From Selaginella moellendorffii (taxonomy: Eukaryota; Streptophyta; Lycopodiopsida; Selaginellales; Selaginellaceae): a stretch of 64,000 bases of DNA. The stretch covers positions 1,203,518 to 1,267,517 of the forward strand of contig NW_003314272.1 of the NCBI RefSeq assembly GCF_000143415.4, read 5' to 3'. The translations under genes were made by a program, and so were the position numbers. This document shows, in pieces, positions 32,950-44,190 of the stretch. Below the pieces are notes generated by a model. The model worked only from the letters and a program-made list of their open reading frames with translations. It searched no databases and was not told the DNA's origin. Numbering within the stretch: position 1 is the stretch's first letter; the number at the start of each line of letters is the position of its first letter.

Positions 32950-35729
32950 TTAGTGAGTGACAGGCTCACTCCGCGGGAAGCTGGCCGTGCTCATGTCAAA
33001 CCAATTCGAATGGCAGTCGTGCGCGAGGCTCTGCAGGAAAAAATCGTTTAGTTCTATCATCAACCTTCTGTAGGGATACCTGAGCCTGAGATCTAAAGTA
33101 CATGAATGGAGTGAATCGAAGAAAATTTGAGACTCGAGAAGTATAGATATCTGCGTACCTGTCAAAGAAGAAACATAAGAACTAGAGAAAGAGAGACGAA
33201 ATGAGCTTACTTCTCGATTTGTCTCATAAGATGGCTTTTGTCCCACAATCCAGCTCTGGAGAGGTAACCCCATCTAAAACGAGCGGTCATTAGCAGAGAA
33301 AAGAAGACGGATGAAAAGTAGGCAAACCTTTTGTTGAAGTACTCTCCATCCGCCTCGAGCATTGGCGCAATCTTCTGATCGATGCGAGTCATTAGGACGA
33401 GCAAGTTTTGCATACTATCAGCCAGTTCGTCAGTGTCCATCGTCGTCGCGGCATTCGTCTACAGAGAAACAAAATCTCGGTTTGAAAGTTTCCAGCTCAA
33501 ACATCTGCACAGACCTGTGCTTCACGTCCGCTATTACGGCGCTGAAGCGCAAGGCGGAGCTGATTGAAAACATCGCCTACAACTTCTTTTTGGTTCATGA
33601 GCTCGATGAGCTTCGCTCTATGGTCTTTACCGTATGCCAAGGCATTCACCTGGGTCCAAAAAAAGTACAGGTAAGAGATTGAGAAAACGCATTTTCACCT
33701 CCTTTTCGAGCTCGGAACAAATGAGAGCAGTCCTCCACCGAAGGTGAACCTTGGATTGACTAACGTCAGTGTAGATATGGTCTCCAACGTAGAGCGTCTC
33801 GTCGCCGTGGACACCGAGAGCTTGCTCCACCATTTGCGCGCTACCACCACAATACAAACCACCTATAAGGCAAGCCGGAAGTTCATACATAGCACTGAAC
33901 CAGAGTAGTACCTGGGTTTGCTTTGAAACATGGACGCATCAAGCCATCCTTGGTAACGATCTCGTACAAGGGATGTGACATTTGGAAAAACTCTGGCTTT
34001 CTCGCTGACACAATCACCTGTAAGCTCCCAAGGACAGAAATCAGAATAAAAAAGGTACATTGTATGTTACCATGTCAAATAGATCCCTCCAGTCCATGTT
34101 ATTAGGAAGAAACTGATTGTAAGCGTACTGCATCATTTTGTTAGTGTATTGATAGTCCGAGTTTGTGATTAGAAGAAGCTTTTTTCCTGCCTGAAATGGC
34201 ACGAGAATAAGTAAAATGTAAGAAAAAGCGAAAGAGCTTATCACGTAAATATGTTTCACCTCTCTTTGATCCAAGAGTGTCAAGGGAAGCTCAGCATCAG
34301 GCTCTACAAAACGCTCTGGCTCGTTAACTATTTCAGCCTGCGTGCTTGAAATGTGTGAGAAAAATAATCCCGAGTCAACTACTCACAGCACCTTCAATCT
34401 TCCTTCTACGTGAGCTCTGAAAAGGGCTTTCGCCACAACTTTGTAGAGGCTGTTGTAATCCAAGGGTCCAAGCTGTGGTGGTATAGCACCCTCATCCAAT
34501 CTGTCAACCATCTGCACGATCAATCACACTCTTGTAACAAGAAACAAACAAACAACGATTCCCGCGAACCTGCATGTACATTACAGCCTCCGAAACCGAG
34601 AACAGTGTGTTTAGAAACTCCCATCTGTTCTCGTTACGTAAGTCTACAAGCTCACGGCCATAGATTTCACTGCACCGAGGAATAAAAGAACTCCTCAAAT
34701 CACTCTTGACGGAAACGAGAATCAATTACCTTATCGTGCGATTGGAAACCATTCTAGTCCCATGCATTGCTCTCTTTACGTAGCCAAATCGGTCGGCCTT
34801 CACGAGATTTCCCTTTTCCTTGTCCATGATAAGGCCTCGTATAACCTGGCCAGTTTAAAAGAATGTGAAAAACTCACGACAGCTACACAGAATACCAGCT
34901 CCGGGTCAAACTTCAGCCCATCTACTGGGTACCCCATGCTTCTCAAATTGTCCATACCATACTTGTATGCTCTCCCTTCCCAAGCCTGCAAGAAAGAGAG
35001 TTTCGAGAGAAATAAAAATCACAGGAGAGAAAGAACTTACATTGACATTATACTGAATCAAAGTGTAGTCCATGTCGTAGCCAATTGCTGCGATGGAGCG
35101 AAGATTTAATGTCCTGCTACAGAAAATTCCTCGTGACGCTATTCCATGAGGATACTGTGCCTGTCAATAAAAAAGAAGAAAGAGTCTGTAAAAGAAGTAA
35201 ATCTATCAGGAGAAACAAGAAGGAAAAAGAATAAAAATCATCAAAAACATACTGGAACATTTAGTTCTTCCAGAAGGCACTCTGCCTCGCGTGCTTCTTC
35301 TCTTGCGAGTTCTTCAATTGATCCGGGAGCCAGATCTACGCTTCCTGATAGAATAGAAAAACTACATTGTTAACAAATACTAGAGAATATAAACAACGGG
35401 AGAACGATACCAAGATCTTCACGCTTGACGGTCATGTCTCCCATCGTGCTCTCGCCCAGATAATCAATGTCGAACTTGCTATCGCTCGGGTTCCTCACGA
35501 CATCAAACTTATCGGCAACTTGCTCTCTTTTCCTACTCCCATTGCTACGATCATCATCCACGGCATTCTCATTCCCGCCCTTGGTCACCGACAAGACCCT
35601 CAGCTGAGCCAATGATCCCCTCCGGCTGGAAATCGGGGCCAAAATCCCACTCCTAGAGCTGCCCGGGCCATGATTCTTGGCGAAGACAATCGCGCCGACG
35701 GCGCCCATTCTAGAATCGCGCATTGCCAT
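32950..35729 (-). CDS. HAD-superfamily 5'-nucleotidase (NT5C2-like)
   Basis: About a dozen exons on the minus strand. The first six are 35411-35729, 35253-35344, 35041-35160, 34896-34985, 34730-34845 and 34570-34669; the last is 32950-33030. Introns are roughly 45-90 bases. HAD motif I is IGYDMDYTLIQYN in exon 3, motif II is LLLITNSDYQYT, and the metal-binding motif is LYVGDHIYTDV. Upstream of motif I is PHGIASRGIFCSRTLNLRS, typical of the cytosolic-type purine 5'-nucleotidase branch (subfamily IG). The family removes phosphate from nucleoside monophosphates, with IMP and GMP preferred in animals; the plant substrate is not established by sequence. The first 50 residues are Ser/Arg-rich with few acids and could be an organelle transit peptide. 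It shares a 251-base divergent promoter with the eL41 gene. No breaks were seen in the exons checked. Confidence 0.85.
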
Positions 35730-35980
35730 ACCTCAAAAGCCCTGATTCGTCGCCGAGACCTCGCGCTGCCCCGGGCGATGGCGAGAGCGCGAAGGACGAA
35801 TCCTCTCCTCGCTCGATCGATTCTTTTGAGTGGGGCCAGTCACAGCCGTCGGATCGCAGCCAACGGCAGCGATCTTCTCATCCATAGCATATATATAGCG
35901 TCAAACCCTTAGGGCTAGGGCTAGGGCAAGGGTCCATTTGCGTTTTTGCGGCGTAGGGAGCGAGAAGCGAGCGAACAAGG
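35730..35980. promoter_or_regulatory. Divergent promoter, 5'-nucleotidase / eL41
   Basis: Only 251 bases separate the two start codons. A TATA-like run (atatatata, 35889-35897) lies about 85 bases before the eL41 ATG. It is followed by AAACCCTTA (35903-35911), a telo-box-like element, and three AGGGCT/AGGGCA repeats (about 35911-35929). Telo-boxes are typical of plant ribosomal-protein promoters. Confidence 0.55.
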
Positions 35981-36124
35981 ATGAGGGCAAAGGTATGTCG
36001 CGCTAGAGATTCTTCTTTGCTCTAGATTCTTCTCTGAATCGCTTGTGTGCATTTCCAGTGGAAGAAGAAACGCATGAGGCGGCTCAAGCGCAAGCGCCGA
36101 AAGATGAGACAGAGATCCAAGTAG
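35981..36124 (+). CDS. RPL41: 60S ribosomal protein eL41 (25 residues)
   Basis: Exon 1 is 35981-35992 (ATG AGG GCA AAG), the intron is 35993-36058 (66 bases, gtatgt...ttccag), and exon 2 is 36059-36124 ending in TAG. The product is the 25-residue, Arg/Lys-rich eL41 (starting MRAKWKKKRMRRLKRK), the smallest eukaryotic ribosomal protein. It bridges the two ribosomal subunits. Sequence and length match the family exactly; the intron after codon 4 explains why it is not visible as a simple open frame. It is divergent from the 5'-nucleotidase gene. Confidence 0.95.
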
Positions 36125-36520
36125 GAGGAGGGAAGCGCCCGCGCCCGGTGAGTGCCAAGTAAGAGTTACTCCACTCTTGGCACAAATCTTAGCAAAAGGT
36201 GTGGCGGCATTCCTCCCGTTTTTCCTTTCTTCCAAGTCAAATGTATTCGAGGCTATATTTCAGTAAAATCTCACTTTGATCTCGTTTATTGATCGATCGG
36301 TTTGGTTCTTCAATTCTGATAGATTCACATATTTCTGTTACAAGGAAACTATGCCCGTTTGGATTGAGAGCTCAAAAAGATAAGCTAAGATCGATCGATT
36401 TGGTTCGATTCTGATAGATTCACAAAAACTTCTGTTACAAGGAAAGTAAGAGTCTACTTAAAAGAACATACGGCTGTTTATACGGCCGTAAAAATCTTAA
36501 AATACGAAGAGATCTCTCAT
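36125..36520. other. Intergenic with a short direct repeat
   Basis: eL41's 3' region runs towards the 3' end of the LRR gene. 36291-36351 and 36390-36448 are a direct repeat (gatcgatcg-tttggtt...ttctgatagattcaca...ttctgttacaaggaaa). No gene is seen. Confidence 0.5.
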
Positions 36521-36521
36521 T

Positions 36522-37964
36522 TTATATTAGTTCTAGCAACACAACGACCATTGCCAAAACCAATGCACGAAACCTCCAATGATTTCCGGGAAGAGAGGAA
36601 GAACTTTCTTGCCGGGAAGAAGCAGCGTCCCATCCCAACACCGACGGCGACGACGACAACGAAGAGCCATCGTCCTCGCACTTGGCGATGCCAAACGAAT
36701 TGAGATCGCCCAAGGCATCGTTTCTCTCGTCGTCGATCAATACATGGCAGAGCCCCGAGTTGTTCTTGACGACCAAGTTCCTCCCCAGCCGGCTAAAGAA
36801 CTGGCGCGAGAAGGGGAGCTTCCCGGAGAGCCGGTTGGAGCTGAGATTGAGATGATAGAGCGCGCTCAATCCGGCCAGGGACGCCGGGACGCCGCCGCTC
36901 AGGAAATTCCCATCCAGCGCTAGTGAATTCAATCGCGGCAGCGAGCCAATGCTGTCCGGAATAGGACCCGAGAGCCCGGAGCCCGATAGCGCCACCATCT
37001 CCAGCCCCCTGAGATTGCCCAGGAAGCCTGGAACACCGCCACCTAACAGAGGATTCCCGCGCATGAAGAGATTTTCCAGTCCGGCTAGCGCCGCCATCGA
37101 TCCGGGGATGCCACCGCTGAGATTGTTGTAGCTCAAGTCGAGGAATCGCAGAGGACTGGTGGAGCTGGGTAGAACAAGACCACCCTGGATGCGATTGGAG
37201 CTCAAATCCATCTTCTCCAAGCTGGAAAGAGAACCCACCTCGGGCGGGAAGGGGCCGGAGAGATCGTTGGAGCTAAGATCCAGGATCATGAGCTTCGAGA
37301 GCCCGCCTAGGCTGATGGGAATGCTACCAGAGAGAAGATTGTGGCTGAGAACGAGCTGCTTGAGATTGACAAGGCGCCCCATCTCCGCTGGGATTGATCC
37401 AACGAGACGATTCTCCGTGAGGACGAGGCGCTCCAGGGATGTGAGGTTGCCCAGCTGAGGCGGGATCTCTTCGGTTAGCGCGCTGTTGTCCTGGAAAGTG
37501 AGATGGACGAGTGACTTGAGCTGCGAGACCTCGGGCGGGATGCCCATGGGCTTGCCGAAGAAGCACTGATAGAAGAAGAGCTTGCGGAGACGCGAGAATT
37601 TGAGGATGGATCTGTGGATGGTGGCATTAGCGGCGCATGGGGGATTGTTGACGCTGTCCGACACCCAACCAAGATTGAGCTCCACGACGCGAAGCTTGCC
37701 ATCGTCGGAGAGGTCGCAATTCACGCCGTGTGGGCCGCCAGTGCAGGGATTGTCGCCCGGGAAGAGCGCCCTCCAATCGATCTCGCTATTGATCGCGCCC
37801 AGGACGTCGAAGACCGCCTTGGCCTCCTCGGCGTCCATAGCCGGATCTTCGTTCACTGCTGCGTAGTCCAGTGATGATCCCCCATCGCTGCGAATCGAGG
37901 AGACTGACAGAGCGAGGACTAGATAGAACAGGAGTGATCTTTCGAGTAAGACGATGGAACCCAT
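36522..37964 (-). CDS. LRR receptor-like protein, RLP29/TMM type
   Basis: Intronless gene of 480 residues on the minus strand. It starts with a signal peptide (LLFYLVLALSVSSIRS). An N-terminal cap follows (EEAKAVFDVLGAINSEIDW...DNPCTGGPHGVNCD), then about ten plant-type LRRs with L-x-G-x-I-P repeats from about residue 125 to 400. A C-terminal cap follows (NNSGLCHVL...IAKCED), then a Ser-rich linker and a hydrophobic end (FRALVLAMVVVLLELI) with no cytosolic kinase. This is the plan of TMM and RLP29-like proteins, which are attached to the plasma membrane by a tail or lipid anchor and act as co-receptors. The hydrophobic tail with almost nothing after it suits a GPI anchor signal or a tail anchor. 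RLP29-like is my best match from the residues around the last repeat; an orthologue of TMM itself is possible but less likely. Confidence 0.85.
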   Translation of the reverse strand: MGSIVLLERSLLFYLVLALSVSSIRSDGGSSLDYAAVNEDPAMDAEEAKAVFDVLGAINSEIDWRALFPGDNPCTGGPHGVNCDLSDDGKLRVVELNLGWVSDSVNNPPCAANATIHRSILKFSRLRKLFFYQCFFGKPMGIPPEVSQLKSLVHLTFQDNSALTEEIPPQLGNLTSLERLVLTENRLVGSIPAEMGRLVNLKQLVLSHNLLSGSIPISLGGLSKLMILDLSSNDLSGPFPPEVGSLSSLEKMDLSSNRIQGGLVLPSSTSPLRFLDLSYNNLSGGIPGSMAALAGLENLFMRGNPLLGGGVPGFLGNLRGLEMVALSGSGLSGPIPDSIGSLPRLNSLALDGNFLSGGVPASLAGLSALYHLNLSSNRLSGKLPFSRQFFSRLGRNLVVKNNSGLCHVLIDDERNDALGDLNSFGIAKCEDDGSSLSSSPSVLGWDAASSRQESSSSLPGNHWRFRALVLAMVVVLLELI

Positions 37965-40900
37965 TTTACTTTCTTTTTTCTCTCTCGCGATTCGCTTGGA
38001 CGGTACTACGCAACAACAGCACCCAAGTAAAAGAGGAAGGGAATGTCCCGCAATAGGGGAACAGCGCGATCCAACACGCGAGAGTGGTAGGGGAGCGTTA
38101 TTAGAAAAATCGCTTTTTTACGCTCAAAAAGGGCAAACGACGCGAGCCCTGCTGATGGGCAGCGCGGATCTTTCGTGCTCGAAGTAGAAATGCGAAGAAG
38201 GGTGGGAGGATACCATCGCGCGAGAGAGAGAAAGAGAGGATTACACACTGCTGGCAACCCAAAACGGACGATCAAGAGCTCGCTAAAAGCTTATCCCTGC
38301 GAGGAATTCCCCTGGTTGCAGAGAAATCGTCCGGTCAGACGGATCGGTGAATCAAAAAAGGGGGAAAGAAAGAGAGTAAGAAAGAGGAAGACAAAAGCTC
38401 TTTCGATCGATCATTCATCACCTGTTTGATGTGCTGGGTTTGAAAGCCACACGCATGCCGGCCAGGACCATTGCCCAGCAGAGCACAGGCCAGGCTTTTT
38501 TAACACCTCCTCGCAGCTTTGCTCTGTCCCTTCCTTCGTCTTCCTCGCTCTGAACACACTGGTCCCCAAAAGGAGGGAAGAAAGCAAAAAAAAATCCAAC
38601 CGAAAACTCAATCCCCTCAAATCCGATGAGCGAGCGATTCACTGGAAGAGGGTTTTCGAATGCGCTCGCCCGAGCTCGGCAGATCGTTCTCTCTCTCGAT
38701 CGCAAACTCGGCGCAGTGGTGTGGTGTTTTTACTGCCTCGTTGTGAAACGGGACTGGAGACCGTTAGGTTATATCGCTGTGATAAAGGAGCGCGAATATT
38801 CCCAGAGGTTCGCGCCACCGTTTTCGATTTTGACTTGGACAATGACCCTGATCCGAGCTTTCCATTTTCATCGCGTTAGATTACACACAAAACCATGTAC
38901 TATCAGGGTATGGTTTTCTGGGCCCCCGTAATAGCGACCATGGCCATTCCGATACCAATCCAAACGTTTGGTTCTTACCACATTGGAGCATTTTCTCGAG
39001 GATATGTTCTCGAGGAGGTGGTAAAAAATTTCTTCCTTTTCTTTTTTACTTTTGGTTTTGAATGGTTCTTGTTTTTCTTCCGGGGTTTCGATGCAAATCC
39101 GTCGCTGTAGCGGCATTCAAGCCTTGCCCTTTCGGGGCAGCAAATGCCAGCGAGCGGCATCAAGAAAACAGGGGCCACAGAGCCCACAATTACGCATTTT
39201 GCTTGTTCTCTCGCGCTCTCTGGGCCGCCCTGTTACCAGAGAACCCGAATTAAACACTCAAAATGGATCGCTCGCAGCACTCGACCCACACAAAAGAAGC
39301 CCTTGCGGATCATAAAAGTGATTTTCCTTCTGGTTTTAGAGCCTGGCCCGGGAAAACCTTTGAATGCAACATAAGTTATCTCGCTCGCTCGCTCGCAATC
39401 TCTGCGTGTCGATCTCCATTGCTTGAATGAGAGATCTTTAGAAGCGCCGTAGCGAAGTTTAAAAACGAAAGATATATATATATATATAAAAAAAACAAGG
39501 TGATGGATCAATCAATCAAACAAACCAGCCCGTGACATACACCGCGCGATGAATGACAAATGCCCCGACTGGGCTTCTTGCGCAGGGATGGCGATGGGAT
39601 TCAAGAATGGAATTTCTGCAACCGGCAAAAGAAACGTCTCGGTTGTCCCCCGCCGTCGGATGCGCGAGCGGGCCAGGACGGCGGAGATGGCGCTGCACGG
39701 AAGCCGCAGGACAAATACCCTCCATTTGCGCGCAGTAAATGCCAATGGATAGGTGACTGCGCTCCTAGGTGTACGGAAGAATGATTGATCGTTTTGTCAC
39801 ACAGCTCCATTCTTATCTTTCTTGCGTATACGAGATACAATAGGCTGGTTTTGCTTAGGCTTTAGGGATTCTTAGCGGATTTTTGGTTTTGCCGGAAGAT
39901 TTGCAAGGACGGTGGTGCATCCTCGAAAAGTTTTCCTCGCTTTGCTAGTTTAGGTTTCATAGCTGAAATAATCGACGCTGTGCTCGATCCGCCACACCCT
40001 CCTCGAAAACGAGGGGTGGAAGAGAGCGAAACGCAACGCCCGCGCGCGGCTTTAAAGGTGCATTGAGTACAGTAATTATCCTCTCCAATCACCACCACGC
40101 TATAGCTACGAGAGACCTATTCGAAGATAAAGGTCGTGGAGTGGGGTGACTATTTGGGTAGCCTCCCCTCCCCATAGTAGCCTGCCTCGGTAAACGCCTG
40201 TGATGGCACTGTGACGGCAAATTCACGTGCCTATAAAATTATGCCAGACGCCGGTACACATTCCCGTCTGTAACGACATCAAAGAAAAGGGGCATATTCT
40301 GGGCGGATCGGGACGGCCAGTAACGGCATATGCTTAAGAATATCCAGCGCGGCGCTGACGGCGACGTTACCGGTCACCCGCCGTACGACAGGTCAAGCGC
40401 CGTTTTCCGAGGAATAAGCGAATTTTCCTCTTTAACGGATAACTGTGGGCTCCGCTTTATTTCGTGTGGTTTTAGGATTACATTAGTTGTCACAGTGAGC
40501 TTGCTAATGTCTTTTGTGTATTCAGCCAATCTTTCACGGTCTTTGACACCTTGTTCAGCAGTCTCCAATCCTCGCCACTATTGATCCTCTCTCGTTGTGC
40601 ATCCAATGGAAGAACAAAAAACACCCTTTGCAATATAGGATGAGAGGAGGCCTAATAAATAGTCTACTCATATAAAAACATACTTTAATTCTTAATATAT
40701 TCGATATCTTCATACAATTATATATCTATCTATCTATATATTTGTTTTGATAGTTTCTGGATGCCCATCTTGAAGCATGAGAGCGATGGATATGGTCCCA
40801 TCTTAAAGTATGAGACCGATGAATTGCAATCTGGGTAATTTTAGTGGTGTCATTCTATGTCTTTGGCATCCTCAATCCTTACCCATTTTAGCTTCTTGGG

Positions 40901-41250
40901 GTGCCTAGATCTTTACTTGCATTCCTTATGTTGCAGTGTCATATGATGTAGGGAGAACTAGTGGCTTTGTTTGTAAGGAGTGGGTGTCTATTGGGTTCAG
41001 CTGATCTCTTGTGTTCTATCTCCTATTAATTTGTTAGTTTATTTTTCAGTCCGGAATTTTTTATTTAAAACTAATTATGTCTATTACAAAATATTTTTTA
41101 ATTCATACAGTTGGACTTAATTTTCAAGGTTGAATTTTAAGTACACATTGTAGCTACAAGAATTCTTAATTGCACTTCTAGCTAGCCAATGTGTCAAGAA
41201 GCCTAACTTCAGAATTTTTAATAGGAAATAAAATAAAAGAATACAAAAAG

Positions 41251-41312
<62 letters not shown>

Positions 41313-42825
41313 AGGATGATAATTTTAAAATATTTTTAGATATATACTATTTTTGAGAAGTAAAATTATATCCACATGAAAATGGTTTCATTATATTCAT
41401 TGTCTTGTTATTTTATGCATCCAAGACACATAAAAACAGTTTTCAATTGAAAGACTAAAGAGTAAACCATGACTCAATTAATAAAATAGTGAACAACTTA
41501 TAAGAAATCTCTTTCACAAAAATTGTTACCACCTTACTAGGATAAAAGTGAAAGAGCCCATCCAAAAAAATGATCCATAGCTCTTAGAAAAGCTTAGGCA
41601 TATAAGCAATATCAGTTATAAATAAGCATTATTACACTTCTTTTCTGGTTAGTAAATAGTTTAACAGTTTACATAATCAGCAGATTAGGAAATCAATGCT
41701 ATGGTTAGTAAAATAAATCTTATCCATTGAATTAAATTATAATGAAATTTGAACTATTAAAAAAGAAGAAAACATATAAAACAAAAAAACTCAAAATATA
41801 GATAATTTTCATGCAACAACACTTAGTTTTCTTAATAATTGTGTTATTCCTGGTTAGTTTTAATTATTAATCCAACTGATCAATAATTGTAAACATGTTT
41901 AATGTAAGATGGTAGTATAAATTAAAATATACTAGAAAGTGTTTAGAAAAGTTTATAAATTATGAATTTTTTTATAAATTATAAATATATGTTTAATCTA
42001 AATGAATAACAATCATTATATCCTTTACTTAAGCAAACTATAAATCCATTAAACCTTACTCCAGAAGAAGAATCTCTTTACTCCATCCCCCAAATAAGAT
42101 GCTTGAGAGGATCACTGTTGGTGCGTGGCCACTAGGTCTGCAGCCCATCTTTTTCGACCCAGATAGCATTGTGATCAAATCGTATTCGAGAATTCTACCA
42201 TTGATTATCCACAAAGGTACAAAGACCAGAAAAAGGTAAAGAAGGATTTGAAATTGCTCAACATGGGGGCCATGTTTCACGATGTGTTTGTCAAAAGGGG
42301 GGTCCGCCGGCAGACACGAATCATGATCAAAAACTTATAAGCGGCGGAATAAATCAATCCAGCAACTACCAACCGTCTTGACTTGGGATCCAAGCACTGG
42401 ATCAGAGATTCCAAAATCTATCCCCATTGTTCCCCATATCTTGAGGCCCAAGTATACTACAAGTAGCAAACGCTCCTTTTGCTGGCCACAATACGAACAC
42501 CGAAGGAACAGTGACCCGGCAACTAGCGAAACAAAGCACTAGACTTTTTGCTTGCTTCTCACGAGATCAGTGAGTGTGTGAACTGAGCTGCAACACTGGA
42601 ATGATGAACGCACCAGCTTTCCGGGAGAAAGCGTAATTCAAGAAAAGATTCAAAGCGAAGTGTGCGTAACACCTGCATTCAAACCCAAAACTCTTTCTTT
42701 TTCATCTCAATGTTTCTAGAGTATCTACCAAGAGACGTGAATTGCTAAAGGTCTCTGGCACGTCGAGAAGTTGCGATCATAATTTTTGTTTTTGCTACTA
42801 GTGGGGTTGTCTCCAGTGGATCATG
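37965..42825. other. Long intergenic region, no gene supported
   Basis: 37965-40600 is of moderate GC with only short overlapping frames in all six phases and no family resemblance. It begins with the 5' flank of the LRR gene. 40600-42050 is AT-rich and includes the (AT)n tract. 42300-42825 is the upstream flank of expansin copy 3. A TATAAAA run at about 40232 has no gene I can attach to it. Confidence 0.45.
41252..41310. repeat. (AT)n microsatellite
   Basis: About 29 uninterrupted AT units (taatatat... to 41310). It is flanked by other AT-rich sequence. Confidence 0.95.
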
Positions 42826-42828
42826 GGT

Positions 42829-42835
42829 TATAAAA
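42829..42835 (+). promoter_or_regulatory. TATA box of expansin copy 3
   Basis: TATAAAA at 42829-42835, 248 bases before the ATG at 43077. Confidence 0.45.
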
Positions 42836-43076
42836 AAGTCTCAAGCTCGTAGTGTGACGACCAGACGAGCACAGGAAGATTGCGAGGGAGTCAGTTTTGC
42901 GGTGAGACTTCTTCTCTTTTTTCTTCTCCTCCCGTGACTCCACTAGTGGAGCTTTCTCCGAGAATATTGTGGGCTTGCAGCTCATAAATCTTGTACAATC
43001 TTGACCAGCTGCTTCGATTCTACACGAGATCACGTTGTTTATAAGACCTGTGCTTCGTGGATGCAGGCACAGGATC

Positions 43077-44049
43077 ATGGACTCCAAGCCGCTGCTCACT
43101 GCTCTCTCGATCTTCTTCCTGGTTTCTACAGCACTCCTTGCAAATGCCGATGCCAAGAAGCCGGGTGGCCACCACAAATATGGCAGAGGCGGGAGCCAAG
43201 GATCATGGCAATGGGGAGCCCACGCGACTTACTACGGTGGGAGCGACGCATCTGGGACAAACAGTACGATCCAATTCTCTCCACTCCTTGATCTTGATCT
43301 TATTCACGAGCTTATATACTCCCTCTCGACAAAATCTGGTTTTGCAGATGGAGCATGCGGCTATGGAAACCAGCTGAGCGCCGGCTATGGAACCATCACC
43401 ACTGCTCTAAGCACCCCTCTCTTCCGCGGGGGCAATGTGTGTGGAGCGTGCTACCAAGTCCGGTGCTGGGGCGATCCAGCGTGCCTCCCGGGAAATCCCT
43501 CCGTCGTCGTCACCGCCACCAATCTCTGCCCGCCGGGGAGCAATGGCGGCTGGTGTGATCCGCCCAAGCCCCACTTTGATCTCTCGCAGCCGGCATTTTC
43601 TCGCATCGCCAGGATCCCCAACGGCCACGCCCAGATCCAGTACCGAAGGTAAACCAACTTTCTTCCTCGATCGCTTGGAGGAGCGATCTTGGTTTGATCG
43701 GATGGATTCTGATCCAATGCTCCATCGATCCAGGGTCAAGTGCCAGCGGCAGGGAGGGATTCGCTTCACGATCAATGGCCACACTTACTTCAATCTGGTG
43801 CTCGTCACGAACGTGGGCGGCATGGGCGACGTCGTGGGCGTGTCGATCAAGGGATCTAGCAGCGGCTGGCGATCCATGAGCCGGAACTGGGGCCAGAACT
43901 GGGAGGAGGGAAGCAATCTCAATGGCCAGGCGCTCTCCTTCCGCGTCACCACCAGCGATGGCAGGACCGTCACCGCCTACAATGTCGCGCCCGGGGACTG
44001 GCAATTCGGGAGAACTTACACTGGCAACACCGCCTCGCAGTACTACTGA
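43077..44049 (+). CDS. EXPA: Alpha-expansin (copy 3)
   Basis: Exons 43077-43263, 43348-43648 and 43734-44049, GT-AG introns of 84 and 85 bases, phases 1 and 2. The protein is about 267 residues with a signal peptide ([19 protein letters not shown]). Unlike the other two copies it has a basic, Gly/His-rich insert ([18 protein letters not shown]) between the signal and domain 1. Then come [77 protein letters not shown] and [17 protein letters not shown] at the end. All family cysteines and the HFD motif are present. It lies 19 kb from the other expansins and only 141 bases before the PPR start codon on the same strand, which is tight for plant genes. Confidence 0.92.
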
Positions 44050-44190
44050 TCGATCCCAAAGCTCTCGTTTGATTGATCGAGAGATAGAGCTTATATCCCC
44101 TGTTTTTTTTGTTTGAGCTGAGCTGAGCTGAGGTGAAAATTTCTTCTCTCACCCGCTGCTCTACAAGATCTTAATCTCTACTATGATAGA

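Noticed and set aside
37159-37458. Plus-strand frames across the LRR gene
   Set aside because: Shadows of the minus-strand LRR repeats.
40330-40584. 84-codon plus frame after a TATAAAA run near 40232
   Set aside because: No family resemblance, no splice pattern and no conserved partner; too weak to call a gene.
41252-41310. Regular repeat that might suggest a CRISPR-like array
   Set aside because: It is a simple AT dinucleotide run in a plant genome with no spacers.
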